This document shows positions 11,601 to 26,600 of a DNA stretch of 64,000 nt, one piece after another. The stretch is from Symsagittifera roscoffensis. Lineage: Eukaryota; Xenacoelomorpha; Acoela; Convolutidae. Under the pieces are notes generated by a model. That model was given only the letters and a program-made list of their open reading frames with translations. It did no database searches and was not told where the DNA came from. The translations under genes were made by a program, and so were the position numbers. Location: NCBI RefSeq assembly GCF_963678635.1, contig NC_087062.1, positions 39,975,676 to 40,039,675 on the forward strand, given 5' to 3'. Position 1 is the first letter of the stretch. Each line of letters starts with the position of its first letter.

Positions 11601-14600
11601 AGGGATATAATGGTTGACGCATTTAATTATATTATAATTTATCTGTAACAGTTGCAGTTAATTACCGTGCTATTTATGATATGCACGTTAAATAATTTTA
11701 ACGTTAAATTACTAGGTTAATTTTCTTAAGCTCAAGGAATCCGGCAGCTTTGCAGGAAAACATAGTTGTCAAATAAGTTTTTTTGTCTTTCTGTGACTAG
11801 AGGAAGGGATTAAAGTTTTGAATTTTTTAGTTTTTCTCTTAAGTTTTTCCCCCTGTTTTTTTACCTTTTATTCTTCTTTGCTCGTGGTTTTCAGCAGGTT
11901 GATTTTGGAGCCCTAGTCAAAATTTCTATCGGAACCATCAATACATACATAAAAGATGTTTTTGTTTGAACTGTTTATCTTCCTCTAGATACCTTAAAGT
12001 TACTTGCATTTAGTTACCTTTTTGTTACGACCATTTGAAAATAGTCGGAATTTTGTATTCGTGTGCTTCTTTTCTTGTTCTCCACGAAAAATCAGGTACC
12101 ACAGAACCATCTGACTTGGTTCAAAGAAATATCATAATACAGCCCTTCAAATCGTGATTTGAAAGATATGTAAAAAAAAATGTCGAAAAATGATCCCAGT
12201 GTCGAGAAAAACCGCTTTAAAATTGCCTGTCTTACTATGACTGCCGAATATGGCCACTTCTTTTTTTTTTCGTTCAGTTCTTTTTATCATTCCACCCAGA
12301 AAAAAACGACACTAATTGGAAAAAATTGGTTTTTGTATTTTTTTAAGACTATCGTCAGAACATTCTGTGCTACTTGTTTTGCTTTATAAACAATTATAAA
12401 AAACTCTATTACTCGTTTCGCGAATTTGGCGCAGAGTTAACATCATGCGCTAGACAACAAGGCGTTGAGTTCATTTCTGGGTGCGTTTGGATTTGTTGTT
12501 TTTTAATATCTTCTGTTTGCTTTTTTCGGCTTACTTACCGCAGCAAATTTTCGAAATTTGGCTTTTTTCAGCATTCAGAGTTCTCTTTCTGAAGTTCCGA
12601 GTGGTCTAGGTATAAATGTTCTCCGATTTTCTTGTTTAAGAAAACTTTTTTGTATAAATGTTTGTATAGAAGGGCTGCTAAGTCAAATTTTTTTTTCGAT
12701 TTGCATTAGTTTTAGGCTAACTAGCTTTGTGGGTCTTGAATCAGTTTTGTAACTTTTTATAATAATAATTTCATTTTCAAGCCATAACTTACAACCATAC
12801 TTTCTATGATAATGTAGTTTACAATTAAGTTCGGCTTGGGAGAATACCAAAAAGGCATCAGCCTGTTGGGTGGCATCTCCATGAGCAAAATCTATTCGTC
12901 TACTTTTTAAAACTTTGTCAAGCAATCAATATAACAAGCAAAAAATAGTATAACAATTTTATAATTATTTTAATACGATTTTTATTTGCGCTTAGCTTCA
13001 ACTATTTCAGCTTCATTTGCTTAGGTATAAGAACATCGTAGGAATATCTGGAAGTAAAAGTTCGCAGCGGCGAAATGTGTTTCGAGTCGATTGCGTTTGA
13101 CAGATGTTTCAGCGTATATTTTTCGGCTTCCTTCCTTAATTTTATACTGTTAAGACTCTTGAACATTGAAGCCTTTTTACAGCAGAAATGTTCCTCGTTT
13201 TCATTCAAATTTTTAGTTTTCAACGCTAAAATTTAGAACATGTTTAGACCATGTTTGTTTTTTTTGGATCTTTAAATTTCTGCGCGAAGGCTTTTTCCAA
13301 TTACTGTGTTCTTTTAAAAAGTTTCGGTTACCGATTCGAAAAGACTTAGTCAGTTGTGTTGTTTTGCGTGTTTTTAAAAAGATAAATTGCAAATGGCGTG
13401 AGGAAAACAAAGTTTACTTCAGTTTTAAAAATGAATTTTTGTTTCAAGTTTTTCCACCGGAATAAAAAAATAGATATTTGGTCTTTTTTTCCGAAATTGG
13501 GTAAAAAAATTGCTAATGCTGTATAAGATTCTTGAAAACATTCAAAACGATATGCTTTTTTTGAAACATTATTCCAAGACATCCAAGTTACATAATTAAT
13601 TGGATACGTTTTTTTTTTTCAAAAAAATCGATCTTTGTTTTCGGTTTTCATGGAGACGACATTTTTTTCATGCAGACGATTTGTTCGGAGAAATACTTCA
13701 AGCAAAGCTTATAATGATTTACCTGCATCACATTTAATGATTAGTTTGTTGAATTTAATGCTTTTGTAGCGTGGTTTTTTGACATTAAATCTTTTTCTGC
13801 GAAGCTTCGTTTACTCTAGTTGAGCTCTGATTTTTCGTTCAAGAATCATAAATTAGCCATATATTTTATCTTTGCAACTCGAAAATTCAAAAAACTTTTC
13901 GAAAAAGTTTTTTTTTCAATATCTTTGCGTTCATTGACATTTTTCCAACTGGCTGTTGACTATGCTTTAAATTTCAGGTGTGTAGAACTGGTGACGTTGC
14001 TGCTCTGAAGGTTTTGTTGAGAAAAAAGAATATGGTCAAATCAATTAACGTGCTCGACAACTTTGATCTCTCAGCTCTGCACTATTCGGCCAAGTACAAC
14101 AACTACCAATGCGCGAGGCTGCTCATAGCCAAAGGAGCCAGTGAGTGTTTTTTTTTTCTTCAAAAAATCAACGTTCTGTTAAATTACATTACCATTTTTC
14201 TGTATGTGTATTCAATCTTCAAAAACTATGACGTAGTTTTTTTCTATGACGGTGTCTTTCTTTTCTATGACGTAGATAATTCTAAAATCTGTAGTTTGAA
14301 TGTCATTTATCTGCGTAAAATTTTTTCTGCTGGTCTTTCTGATTTAAACGGAGCTAAAGGTTGAATGATATTGAGTTTAACAGTTCCAAATTTGATGCTC
14401 TAAGAATTTGAAGTGTTAATATCAATTATGATCAGGCAGCAGATTTAATAGCAGTCTTTTGTCAGGATGGTAGCGTGTTTGGTAGGGCTAAATAATACCC
14501 CTCCCCCATGTTGTGCTTTATAACTAAATCAATTAGTAGTATGTAAAAGTGGCTAGGAAATTTTAAACTTTTAACCCCCCCCCAAAGAATTCGATGTGAC

Positions 14601-17600
14601 ATTACATTACATACTTTTAACCCCCTCAGGGGTTAAAGCTCCTACAGTTCCGGCCACTCTTACATGTTTTATAGGGGGTTCAAGAGAAATATTTTGCGAC
14701 CACTCTCAGAATTTTGGGGTATTGGCTTGTTTAAATGTTAATGACGTTATATACCTATTATAAGCACCTAATGTTTACTTGAACCTAATACAACCAGAAT
14801 ATGTGGTATATGAGAAATCATCTGATATTTTGACAGCATAGCTAACTGTTGGTGGCGGTGAACGATTTCCGTCAAAAATGCATATTTTTTTTGCTGAAAC
14901 ATGAAGAAAGAAAAATTAGTCAAGTGCGGCGGCCGCTACCCTTATTTAGGCAAAAGCTTATGATCAATTTGAACGGAAGAAAAATGAAAAATTACTAAGT
15001 CAAATCAAGGTAAAATTTATTTGAAATTTTCGACATATCCAGTTTCCGTGTTCACTAGAGACTGAAAACGTGTCCAACTCTATTATAAAAGCTTTGATAT
15101 TATAGAAACATATGAGTGAGCTTAGACACTGAAGTCTGCGAAAAGTCCCTAAAAGCAGGAACACGGATGAAAGCCAAAATTACCCATTAATTTCGCTACA
15201 GCCATTTCTAAACTTTGCATATGCCACTTTTTATCATAAAAGGAGTAGAAATTTTTCAAGTCTTCTAGGAAACGTTTAGTACGTCTTATTAACTGTTTTC
15301 TGTAAACAGAAATTAAAAAAAAAACTTCATTCAGCGGACCTGAAAACAGTGGAAAGTTTTTGTTTGTGTTAGAAATTATACGACAAAACATAGTGACTAC
15401 CGACAAAGCAGCTGAAAGCTTAATTGCGACTTTTGAGGAAAGCTACTGATGAAATTGGAGCAAACTCAATCGAGAAAGCTGAAACACAAACTAAGACAAT
15501 TTATGTTTACATATTTCAAACTTGATATGATTTTTGTTTCTACAGATTCAAACTTCAAAGATATGGGTTATACTTAAATGATAAGATTTTTTGCTTCTCC
15601 CTTAAAAAATTATGCAATTGAATAACTTTTTTAGCCTGATACTACTATCTGATCAAATTGTTACAACATTTTGTATTTAATGTGAATTTGGGTTCAGCTA
15701 GAGTTCTCCATTCATAAATTTGAAGCGCTATCAATTGTTATCATAGATTAAGACTTGGCTCAACAATTTGAATTTTGAGTTTTTCTAACATAAATCTAAG
15801 ATGTTGAAAGTTATCCTGATCACGCTATTGCCTCACCATGATTGGTACTTTTTTGACCTGTTTATATAAACACTCATCTAAAACTAATTGTGTTATGAAG
15901 ATATCAACCTTTCTTTCATTATAATTTTGAGGTGAACCAAGCTTTCGTATTCACGCTTTGATCACTAGCAGGATCAAAGCAATTAGCATCACGTCATCTC
16001 CACTCATTTTTGTTTCGACCTTGTTTTTCGCTTCTAACAAAAGTTGTTTTCGAATAACCCCCTTTGTCATCTGAACATTAAAAATCATAAACTTTATCAT
16101 CAACATTCTACCTGTTTCTTTGGATTCCATGGTGATGACAGCTGTTTCACACCAAACAACGCTCTCGCACCAATTTGGCTACAACAATTTCTGAAATGTT
16201 TTAGCGCCACTTTGTAGTTTTATTGCATTTCGATAAACGTCAACTACATTGTTAACTTCCGACAGAACAGAAAAAAAAACAAATAAATAAAATTTATGAA
16301 AATGTGCTTGGAAAAATTGCACAATATAAGCTGCAACGACAAGCTAAGACAACTTCTAGATTGAATTTTTAATGTGGTATAATTTCTAGTACTTTTTGTT
16401 TCTTTGCAGAAAATACCTTGTAAACAAAATTGCTGCGCTTCTACCTCTTATTAATAAAACATATTGGTTTCAGCTAAAGCTCTGATGAAAAAAAATGAGA
16501 GGGCTGCAATTCATTACTATAGGTGATACTGGTTAACTTGTTCATTCTTGAAAGTTATCTTATAACTGCTTATCTGATTATGGAAGGCTTCTTCTCTTTT
16601 TGTTTCCTAATTCGAACTAAGTTCACAGTTCTTTAATTCAAAACAATTAATAAACTGTGTTATTAAGAGATCCATCGATTCCTTTAACCAGTCAGCTAGC
16701 CACCCATCCATTAGCTATTCTTCCATCTAGCAGTCCATCTTTCCATCTAGCAGTCCATGCATCCATCAATCGAACCATCGATCAAAAATCCAATCATCCA
16801 TTCAGCAAGACTTTAACTCATCAAATGATCCATCCATTTAAGCAGCCATCCACCCATCAAGCCGTCGATTCATCTAGCCATCATTTCATCCAATCAGCTA
16901 CCAAACCTATCCTTCATTAATCATTTCATCCATCTTACGATCTATCAATCTAGCCACCAATCTATCCATCCAGCTAATCATCCAAAAAATCCGTTTGTTC
17001 ATCGAGCAATACATTTATCTAAACAAACATCCATGAGGTTATCCATCTATCTAGCCATCCTTCCATCCGACCATTCATTTGACCAGCCATCTATTCTTTC
17101 ATCTAGTGATCTTTTCAAGCCTCCATCCAGCAATCCTCTCATTCATCAAGCTATACATTCATCTAGCCCACTATCCATCAGATCATTCATCAATCTAGCC
17201 ATTCAAGCCGCCATCCAACCATCCCTTCAACCAGCCAATCGGCTAGCCATCTATCCATTCATCTAGTAATCCATTCAATTATCCATCTATCCAAAGAGCC
17301 ATCCAACCAACCAGCCATCCATCCATTGGACCATTCATCCTTGCTTTTATATATACATCCATCCAGCCATCGATCAATTCATTCATATATCTATTAATCT
17401 AGAAATCCCTCCAGCCAACCAGTCATCATTTCAGTCATCAATTCATCCAATCAACGATCCATACAACAAGCCATCGATCCATCCAGACATCTATAAAACA
17501 AGCCTTTCAGCTCTTAAGTCATATATCCTTCTAGACCTTCATGCATATAGCAGTACATCTATTCCCCAATCCATCCACCCATAGAAGCATATATCGATCG

Positions 17601-20600
17601 GTCCATTAAGCCACACATTGTATCAATTCGTCCAACCAAGGTCTCAACCACCCAGACATCTAGCCATGCTTTCACTGATCCAGCCATCCAAAATCCCTTC
17701 ATCAAACTATTTACAGTGATTCATTATGTTAAAAAATATATCCAAAAAAAAAAGATTTATACAAGCTGACCAAAAATAAAAGACAACAGATGTCACCGCG
17801 TCTAATCAAAAATGGTTATTTTGGTGATACTGCAATTGCAATTAATTGAAATTTGCTTAGTTGTTATGATTATGGTTCATTTAGTCGCATTTGATGAAGT
17901 GTAATAATTATTTTTAGCATGATATAACTTCAGAAAATGTTTTTTGTTGATAAGTAAAAAAATTACCTTAACCAACTAATAGAACATTTTGATTGTATTT
18001 CTCTATATTTTTTATTGTTTTGACTGAATGAAATAAAAAGTGGTGTCTTAAAATTTCTATGTAGGTGTCCATTTTTTTGAAATTTTGTTAAAGTTTTTTT
18101 TTTGCTGGATGTGTACTTCTTAATGTTTGTAATGTGTACAGGTTTTTTCAGTTTTTGTGAACACATATAATATGTAGTTAAGTACTAATGTGTGTATGTC
18201 TGCATAAAGGTATATTCGGTTGTGTTTTTTTTACGCTTGCTTTTATCTAATGTGCGTATCTTGGTTTTTTTAGTATATACTTACGTGTAATATACATGCA
18301 TGTGTGTGTAATGTTTTGTATATCTGCATGCATGTAAGTATGTTTGATTATGTTTTTATTAATGTCTGTATGTATGTATAATGTCTGTAAGGTGTGTGTA
18401 AGTTTTAAACTTTGCATCCACGTGTATCTGAAATTAAGTTGACTGACTTGCCTGTGTCTGCTAGCTCATGTTTGTTGTTTTTTGTTGTTAATTTTTTTAA
18501 AATGTTTTCATCTTTGAATCTTTTTGAACGCCCGGGTATCCTCTGAGCGCTTCGACGCAATTTACGAATCGCAAATCTAACTGGAATTATAACTTGAACT
18601 TTTGCTCATTGTAATTTAAGCTTCTTATTTATTGGAATGTTCCAGAATGTTTCATCAGACAACAAAAGTACGAAATTTTAGTTTGTGTTTGGGAACGCAT
18701 GTTATTTATGTATGTTTTCATCTCGGAATCATAACAATGGTTGTGAGTATAAGTGGTTTTCATGCAATTTTGTACGTAAATATGGGTGAATCAATGCGCT
18801 CACCGAAACAGTTTTGAGACATGTAACCTTAATCTGAAATCTAAACATTAGTCAAACTCTATCTAAATTTGTCCTTGGGTTTCTGAAATATTTTTCTAAG
18901 ATCTTTTATTAGTACCAAATACTATATATATTCTATGCGAGCAGTTAGTGTGTTTGTCGAAATATGTTTATTTATAATTTATTGTTGTTTTCGAGCTGTA
19001 TGTCTTCAATTATGCGCTCGATTAGCCATTTTGAGATGTTTGCTTATATTAAGGATTATGACCCTAAAAACTCAATCTTATTTTTGAGACTCAATCGTTA
19101 AGACTATGCATGGTTATTCCACTAATGCTATTTAGGTACAAAATTATACAAGATACAGGTGTATTGTTTTACGTGGCTTTTTATAGTTTCATTGTGTTAG
19201 AAAAGTTGTGTCTTTTTTATGTCCGTTTGTATGTTTAGCTGTTATTTGTGTATTTGTTTGCGTACATGTAGGTATGTATTTACGTCTGTTGAAAAAAAAT
19301 TTTCTGGATAATTTTTCTTTATTTGCTTATTATTAAAGTGCTGGACGTATTACTACATTTAAATGTATGACTATAACTCAAATGCAATTTAAATTTGTCG
19401 GTTATTCCTCCTAATTGTCATCTCTTTGGCTAGAATATTTCAAAAGTTTTCGCAAGATACTATAAATGGACTAGATAAGTTACACAAACCGGTGTTTACG
19501 TATGACTTTGAGTGCCTATTTGTGTAGCTATCTCTGTTCAATTTTTTGTTCGTATCCGTGTTTTAATGTATGTTTACCTGCAAACTAATGCATGTTTGTT
19601 GATTTGTGTTCAAAGGGACAATTTGAAACGTATAGCAGTTTTTTAATGTAAGGATCTGGTACTCATCTACTGATTTTATCTTATTAATAATTTTGTACCA
19701 AAAAAAAACATAATCACGAAAGAGAAGAAAAGCTGGTCAAAGGAGAGTAAATTTCTTCTACGGAAGCTCTTGAGCAGGTCAAGGGAATTTTTTTCGAAAA
19801 ACTATTACCTTTACTAAATTAAAAACTATCTTTCTTTTTAAAATACGTCTAAATCAGTTCTTCCAAATTTTCTCGTTTTTTGGTTTTTGTTCTTTTACGC
19901 GCTTATGTTTTATCTGGTACAAGGTAGTAATTACATAAAACCTGCTGCTAAAATATTCAATAAAATTCTAGACACATGAACAAACTAGAAAACATGTATA
20001 CATGTGAAATAATAAAGACTGAAATTTCAAAGAAACATAGACAAAATCACAAATTTAATCATAATAACGATAATTTATACATACGCCTTCCCAGACACTC
20101 GTATTTCTTCGTGATTTGGTACATGCTTTTGTACATTGAAAGATTACCGTAAGGTGTTCTTATCTAGTTTCTTCTAGACAAATCAGAGCTTAAACTAATT
20201 TTATTTTGAGTTTTTTTTTTCACTTATACAGGCATGAGTAAATGTATACAACCTGAAATCCCATTACGAATGTAAAAAACAAGATTGATTTTTTTAAAAA
20301 TTTTATGTTAATGGTTTTTTACGTTGCACGTATGATGAGTAGTTTCAACACATGAAAAATACATTCGTAAAAACCTCTATCTTACTACACTCGATACAAA
20401 TACAAAGGTTTACTTTATAATCTTAGTATCTGGTGAAGTATTCCAGAAATCAAGAAAAAAATAAGTTGAGTTTGTTTTATTTAAACTTCTATTTGTAAGT
20501 ACTCGTCTGAAGTTGATGTTATACGTAAAGTTAGAATTACTCGTTATAGTAAAACACGTCTTAAGTTGATTTGGTGAGCACAAGAATGAGGACAAACAAG

Positions 20601-23600
20601 CACGTAAAGACATACAAAATATATTGCCACATCCATACAAACGTATAAAAATGCCTTGCTTGCAAGTACAAAAAAACACTACCTACCTAACACAATCTCA
20701 TGCACGTAAACAGTATCTGATATATAACATGTACATATTAGCTTTTGGTGAAACAATCAGATCAAAAGAGTAAAGTAAAGATAAGAAGTTGGTTTGACTT
20801 TTACATGCGTACACAAATAATTATGTTAACTTGTGGTGTCTAGAGTGTATCTTTTCTCAAAGTTCTTAACATATCCGGAACGAAGGTCAGATTGAGTTTG
20901 TGCTGGAATTATACTTGGCTGTTGTTACCCTCTTGAATACACAAACATACATAAGAACTTTTTTCAGGCATACATTCACACAAAATGTAAAATACGTTTA
21001 TAGAATCATAAGTAAGATTATACTTACAAAGGCAAACTCATACGGACTTTGAAAGGTATTTGGTACATGTGTTGTTCTCTTAATGTAAATGGTGGAATAT
21101 TCCAAAACATTTTGCAAGCTTATCAACAGAGAAGATTTTTTCTCTAGCGAAGCTAATGAAAAATTGGATGTAATTTTTCTCTGTTCAAAATACATAGCTT
21201 AAATTAGTTTTGTCTAGAGGTTTTAATTTAGCTTGCTTTTTGTTCTCTTTTGTGATTGTTTTTTTTTGGTACACAACTAGTAATAAGATGAAATCAGTAG
21301 ATGAGTACCAGATCCTTACATTAAAAGACAGCTATACGTTTCAAATTCTTTTGAACACAAATCAACAAACACATTCATTATTTTGCAGGTAAACACACAT
21401 TAAAAACACTAATATGAACGAAAAATTGTACAGAGATAGCTACACAAATAGGCACTCGAAGTCATACGTAGTCACAGGTTTGTGTAGTGTATACTGTCCA
21501 TTTATAGTATCGTGCGATAATTTTTGAAATATTCTAGCCAAAGAGATAATAATTAAGAGGGATTTAGGTTATTATTCAACTTCTACCTGCTGAACAGCGT
21601 CTCGAAACGTTTCATTAAGCACATATAAACAAACCTAAAGCGCATTGATTCACCCACACTAACGTACAAGTTTACATGGAAACCATTTATACTCACAAAC
21701 TTTGTTTTAGTTCCAAGGGAAAAGCATACATAAATCACATGCGTTCCTGAACACAAACCAAAATTTCGTACTTTTGTTGTCTGATGAAGTACTCTGGATT
21801 ATTTCAGTAAATGAGAAGCTTAAAATACATTAAACTTGACTTCAAGTTATAATTCGAGTTAGATTTGCATATAGTAATTTGCTTCGAAACGCTCAAAAGA
21901 TACCCGGGCGTTCAAAAAGATTCAAAGTTGAAAACATCAAAAAAAGATAAAAGCAATAGAAAGTAACAAACATGAGCTAGCAAGCACATGCAATTAAGTC
22001 AGGTTAATGTCAGATACACATGGATGCAAATTTAAAACAACACACCCTACAGACAATATACATGCATGCAGATATACCTAAAACATTACACACACATGCT
22101 TGTTTGTTACACATGTTTGTCTTCATGACAATGTTCAAAAATTCGAAAGTGATTCAGATATGAGATACTGAGACTATCCTGTAATACGAAAACTACTTAA
22201 AGTTTTATTCCTAAGTTCAGGCTTTTCTGTGAAGTCTCTTTTATCTCGGGTAAAATGTGGTATAAGAGTTGTAATCCATTGTTCAAGCGCCCGACTTTAC
22301 ATCAATTTTTTTTTTCTGAATAGAATGGTTACTGGCAATAAGAGCTTAAATAGTCTCTACAAAACTGTTTTTTTTTTTTCAAATTGTATTCATGTTTTTT
22401 TTGAATAATTTTTCCTCATTTTTGATTAAACATTGACTAGCGACTTTGAACACAGTAAAACAATTAGTTTATGCATCTAAAAAATTTTTGAACGCCCGGG
22501 TGTCCTTTGAGCTTTTCTAAGCAAATTACGATATGCAAATCTAACTGGAATTATAACTTGAAGTCATGCTTAATGTTTTTAAAGCTTCTTATTGACTGGA
22601 ATATTCCAGAGTACTTCATCAGACAACAAAAGTACGAAATTTTTGTTTGTGTTTGGGGAAACATGTGATTTATGTATGTTTTCCTCTCGGAATCATAACA
22701 ATGTTTGTGAGTATAAATGGTTTTCATGTAATTTTGTACGTAAGAATGGGTGAATCAATGCGCTCACCGAAACAGTTTTGAGACATGTAACCTTAATCTG
22801 AAATCTAAACATTGTGTTAGAAAAGTTGTGTCTTTTTTATGTCCGTTTGTATGTTTAGCTGTTATTTGTGTATTTGTTTGCTTACATGTGTGTATGTATT
22901 TACGCATGTTGAATAAAAAACTTTCTGGATAGTTTTTTTTATTTATTAAATAATAAAGTGTTGGACGTATTACTACATTTAATTCTATGACTATAACTCA
23001 AATGCAATTTAAATTTGTCGGTTATTCCTCCTAATTGTTATCTCTTTGGCTAGAATATTTCAAAAGTTATCGCAAGATACTATAAATGGACTAGATAAGT
23101 TACACAAACCGGTGTTTACGTATGACTTTGAGTGCCTATTTGTGTAGCTATCTCTGTTCAATTTTTTGTTCGTATCCGTGTTTTAATGTATGTTTACCTG
23201 CAAACTAATGCATGTTTGTTGATTTGTGTTCAAAGGAACAATTTGAAACGTATAGCTGTTTTTTAATGTAAGGATATGGTACTCATCTACTGATTTTATC
23301 TTATTAATAATTTTGTACCAAAAAAAAAACATAATCACGAAAGAGAAGAAAAGCTGGTCAAAGGAGAGTAAATTTCTTCTACGGAAGCTCTTGAGCAGGT
23401 CAAGGGATTTTTTTTCGAAAAACTATTACCTTTACTAAATTAAAAACTATCTTTCTTTTTAAAATACGTCTAAATCAGTTTTTCCAAATTTTCTCGTTTT
23501 TTGGTTTTTGTTCTTTTACGCGCTTATGTTTTATCTGGTACAAGGTAGTAATTACATAAAACCTGCTGCTGAAATATTCAATAAAATTCTAGACACATGA

Positions 23601-26600
23601 ACAAACTAGAAAACATGTATACATGTGAAATAATAAAGACTGAAATTTCAAAGAAACAGACAAAATCACAAAATTAATCATAAAAACGATAATTTATACA
23701 TACGCCAACCCAGACACTCGTATTTATTCCTGAATTGGTACATGCTTTTTTACATTGAAAGATTACTGTAAGGTGTTCTTATCTAGATTCTTTTAGACAA
23801 ATCAGAGTTTAAACTAATTTCATGTTGAGTTTTTTTCTTACTTATACAAACATGAGTAAATGCATACAACCTGAAATCGCAACAAGAAACACAAAAATTG
23901 CATACAGAAATAGTCACGTATGTAAAAAACTAGAATGATTTTTTCAATTTTATTTGTCAGAGTTGCACGTATGAGGAGTAGTTCCAACACAACCTCTATC
24001 TTTTTACACTCGATACAAATACAATGGTTTACGTTAGAGTCTTAGTATCTGGTGAAGTATTCCAGAAATCAAGAAAAAAAGTAAGTTGAGTTTATTTTAT
24101 TTGAACTTTTATTTGTAGTTACTCGTCTGAAGTTGATGTTATACGTAAAGTTAGAATTACCCGTTATAGTAATTTACGTCTAAAATTGATTTGGTGAGCA
24201 CAAAAAATGAGTACATACAAGCACACAAAGACGTACGTACAAAATACATTGCGACATCCATACAAACGTATAAAAATACCTTGCTTGCAAGTACAAAAAA
24301 ACACGACCTACCTATACACACTCTCATGTACGTAAACATTATCTGATATATAATATGTACATATTAGCAATTGGTGAAACAATCAGATCAAAAGAGTAAA
24401 GTAAAGATAAGAAGTTGGTTTGACTTTTACATGCGTACACAAATAATTATGTTAACTTGTGGTGTCTAGAGTGTATATTTTCTCAAACATATCCGGAACG
24501 AAGGTCAGATTGAGTTCGTGCTGGAATTATACTTGGCTGTTGTTACTCTCTTGAGTACACAAACATACATACGACCTTTTCTTAGGCATATGTATTCACA
24601 CAAAATGTAAAATACGTTTATAGAATCATAAGTTAGATTATACTTGCAAAGGCAAACTCATACGCACTTGGAAAGTATTTGGTACATGTGTTGTTCTTAT
24701 AAAGTAAATGGTGCAATATTCCAAAATATTTTGCAAGCTTATTAATAGGGAAGATTTTTTCTCTAGCGAAGCTAATGAAAAAGTGGATGTAATTTTTCTC
24801 TGTTCAAAATACATAGCTTAAATTAGTTTTGTCTAGAGACTTTATTTTTGCTTGCTTTTTGTTCTCTTTTGTGATTGTTTTTTTGGTTCACAACTAGTAA
24901 TAAGATGAAATCAGTAGATGATTACCAGATCCTTACATTAAAAGACAGCTATACGTTTCAAATTCTTTTGAACACAAATCAACAAACACATTCATTATTT
25001 TGCAGGTAAACACACATTAAAAACACGAATATGAACGAAAAATTGTACAGAGATAGCTACACAAATAGGCACTCGAAGTCATACGTAGTCACAGGTTTGT
25101 GTAATGTATCCAATCCATTTATAGTATCTTGCGATAATTTTTGAAATATTCAAGCCAAAGAGATAACAATTAAGAGGGAATAGGTTATTATTCAACTTCT
25201 AGCTGCTGATCAGCGTCTCGAAACGTTTCATTATGCACATATAAACAAACTTAATTTAACTTATTATCATAAAAAGTTAAACACGAATATAAGCAAACGA
25301 ACACGCAATCATAACAAACACACATGCATACATACATATAGATACATATCCACAATTAATATCCACAAACATAAGTCTACACGGCTGTATAGACAAACGT
25401 GAACAAACAAGTATATAATTATTAAGTATCTGGTATTCGTTTTACCTATAAAATTTCTTTTAAATATTCGAGATTCTTCTGGACAAATAACCGACGAATA
25501 TAAATTGTATTTGAGTTATAGTCATACATTCAATTGTAAGAATACGTCCAACACTTTATTGTTAAGCAAATAAAAAAAATTATTCAGAAAGTTTTTTCAT
25601 TCAGTATACGTAATTACATACACACATGAAAGCAAACAAATACACAACAAACAGGTAAACATATAAACGGACATAAAAAACCGAGTAAAACATTACACCT
25701 GTATATGGTATAATTTGTGTACCTAAAAGCATATGGTGGAATAACCATGCATCTTCTTAAGAAATGAGTCTCAAAAATTAGATTGAGTTTATATGGTCAT
25801 AGTCCCTATTATCGAAAAATATCTCAAAATGGCTCATCGAGCGAATAATTGAAAACATACAGCTCCAAAATAACAATAAATTTTTATGAAATATATTCAG
25901 ACAAAAACACAAACTGCTCGCATAGAATAAATATAAAGTATTTGTTACTAGTAAAATAACTAAAAAATTATTTCCGAAAACCAAGGACAAAATTAGAACG
26001 AGTTTGGCTATTGTTTAGACTTCAGATTCAGGTTTTTTGTCTCAAAATTGTTTCAGTGAGCGCATTTATTCACCCACACTTAAGTACAAGTTTACATGGA
26101 AACCATTTATACTCACAAACATTGTTTTAATTCCAAGGGGAAAACATACATAAATCACATGCGTTCCCAAACACAAACAAAATTTTTTTTCCTACTTTTA
26201 TTGTCTGATGAAGTACTCTGGAATATTCCAGTAAAAAAGAAGCTTAAAATACATTAAGCTTGAGTTCAAGTTATAATTCCCGTCGGACTTGCATATGGTT
26301 TGCTTCGAAACGCTCAAAAGATTCTATAAGTACACAAACATACATACGACCTTTTCTTAGGCATATGTATTCACACAAAATGTAAATTACGTTTATAGAA
26401 TCATAAGTAAGATTATACTTACAAAGGCAAACTCATACGGACTTTGAAAGTTATTTGGTACAATGTGTTGTTCTCTTAATGTAAATGGTGGAATATTCCA
26501 AAACATTTTGCAAGCTTATCAACAGAGAAGATTTTTTCTCTAGCGAAGCTAATGAAAAAGTGGATGTAATTTTTCTCTGTTCAAAATACATAGCTTAAAT

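Larger units (their letters stand above)
2630..13977 (+). other. Intron 1 of the TRPA1-like gene (11.3 kb)
   Basis: GT at 2630, AG at 13976-13977. It carries a foldback element, a Helitron-like element, a LINE fragment, a GATG tract and several dispersed repeats listed separately. Stretches 6613-7920, 8771-9540 and 11590-12030 are AT-rich with no recognisable content. Confidence 0.85.
14535..18540 (+). repeat. Left long terminal inverted repeat (about 4.0 kb)
   Basis: Pairs with 27290-31601 on the other strand. Landmarks: the GTGGCTAGGAAATT terminus, GCGGCGGCCGCTACCCTTAT at about 14928-14947, the CATC tract, GATGTCACCGCGTCTAATCA at about 17788, and the GAACGCCCGGGTATC block at about 18527. 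Identity looks like roughly 80-90% with small indels, so the arms have diverged since they were identical. Confidence 0.85.
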
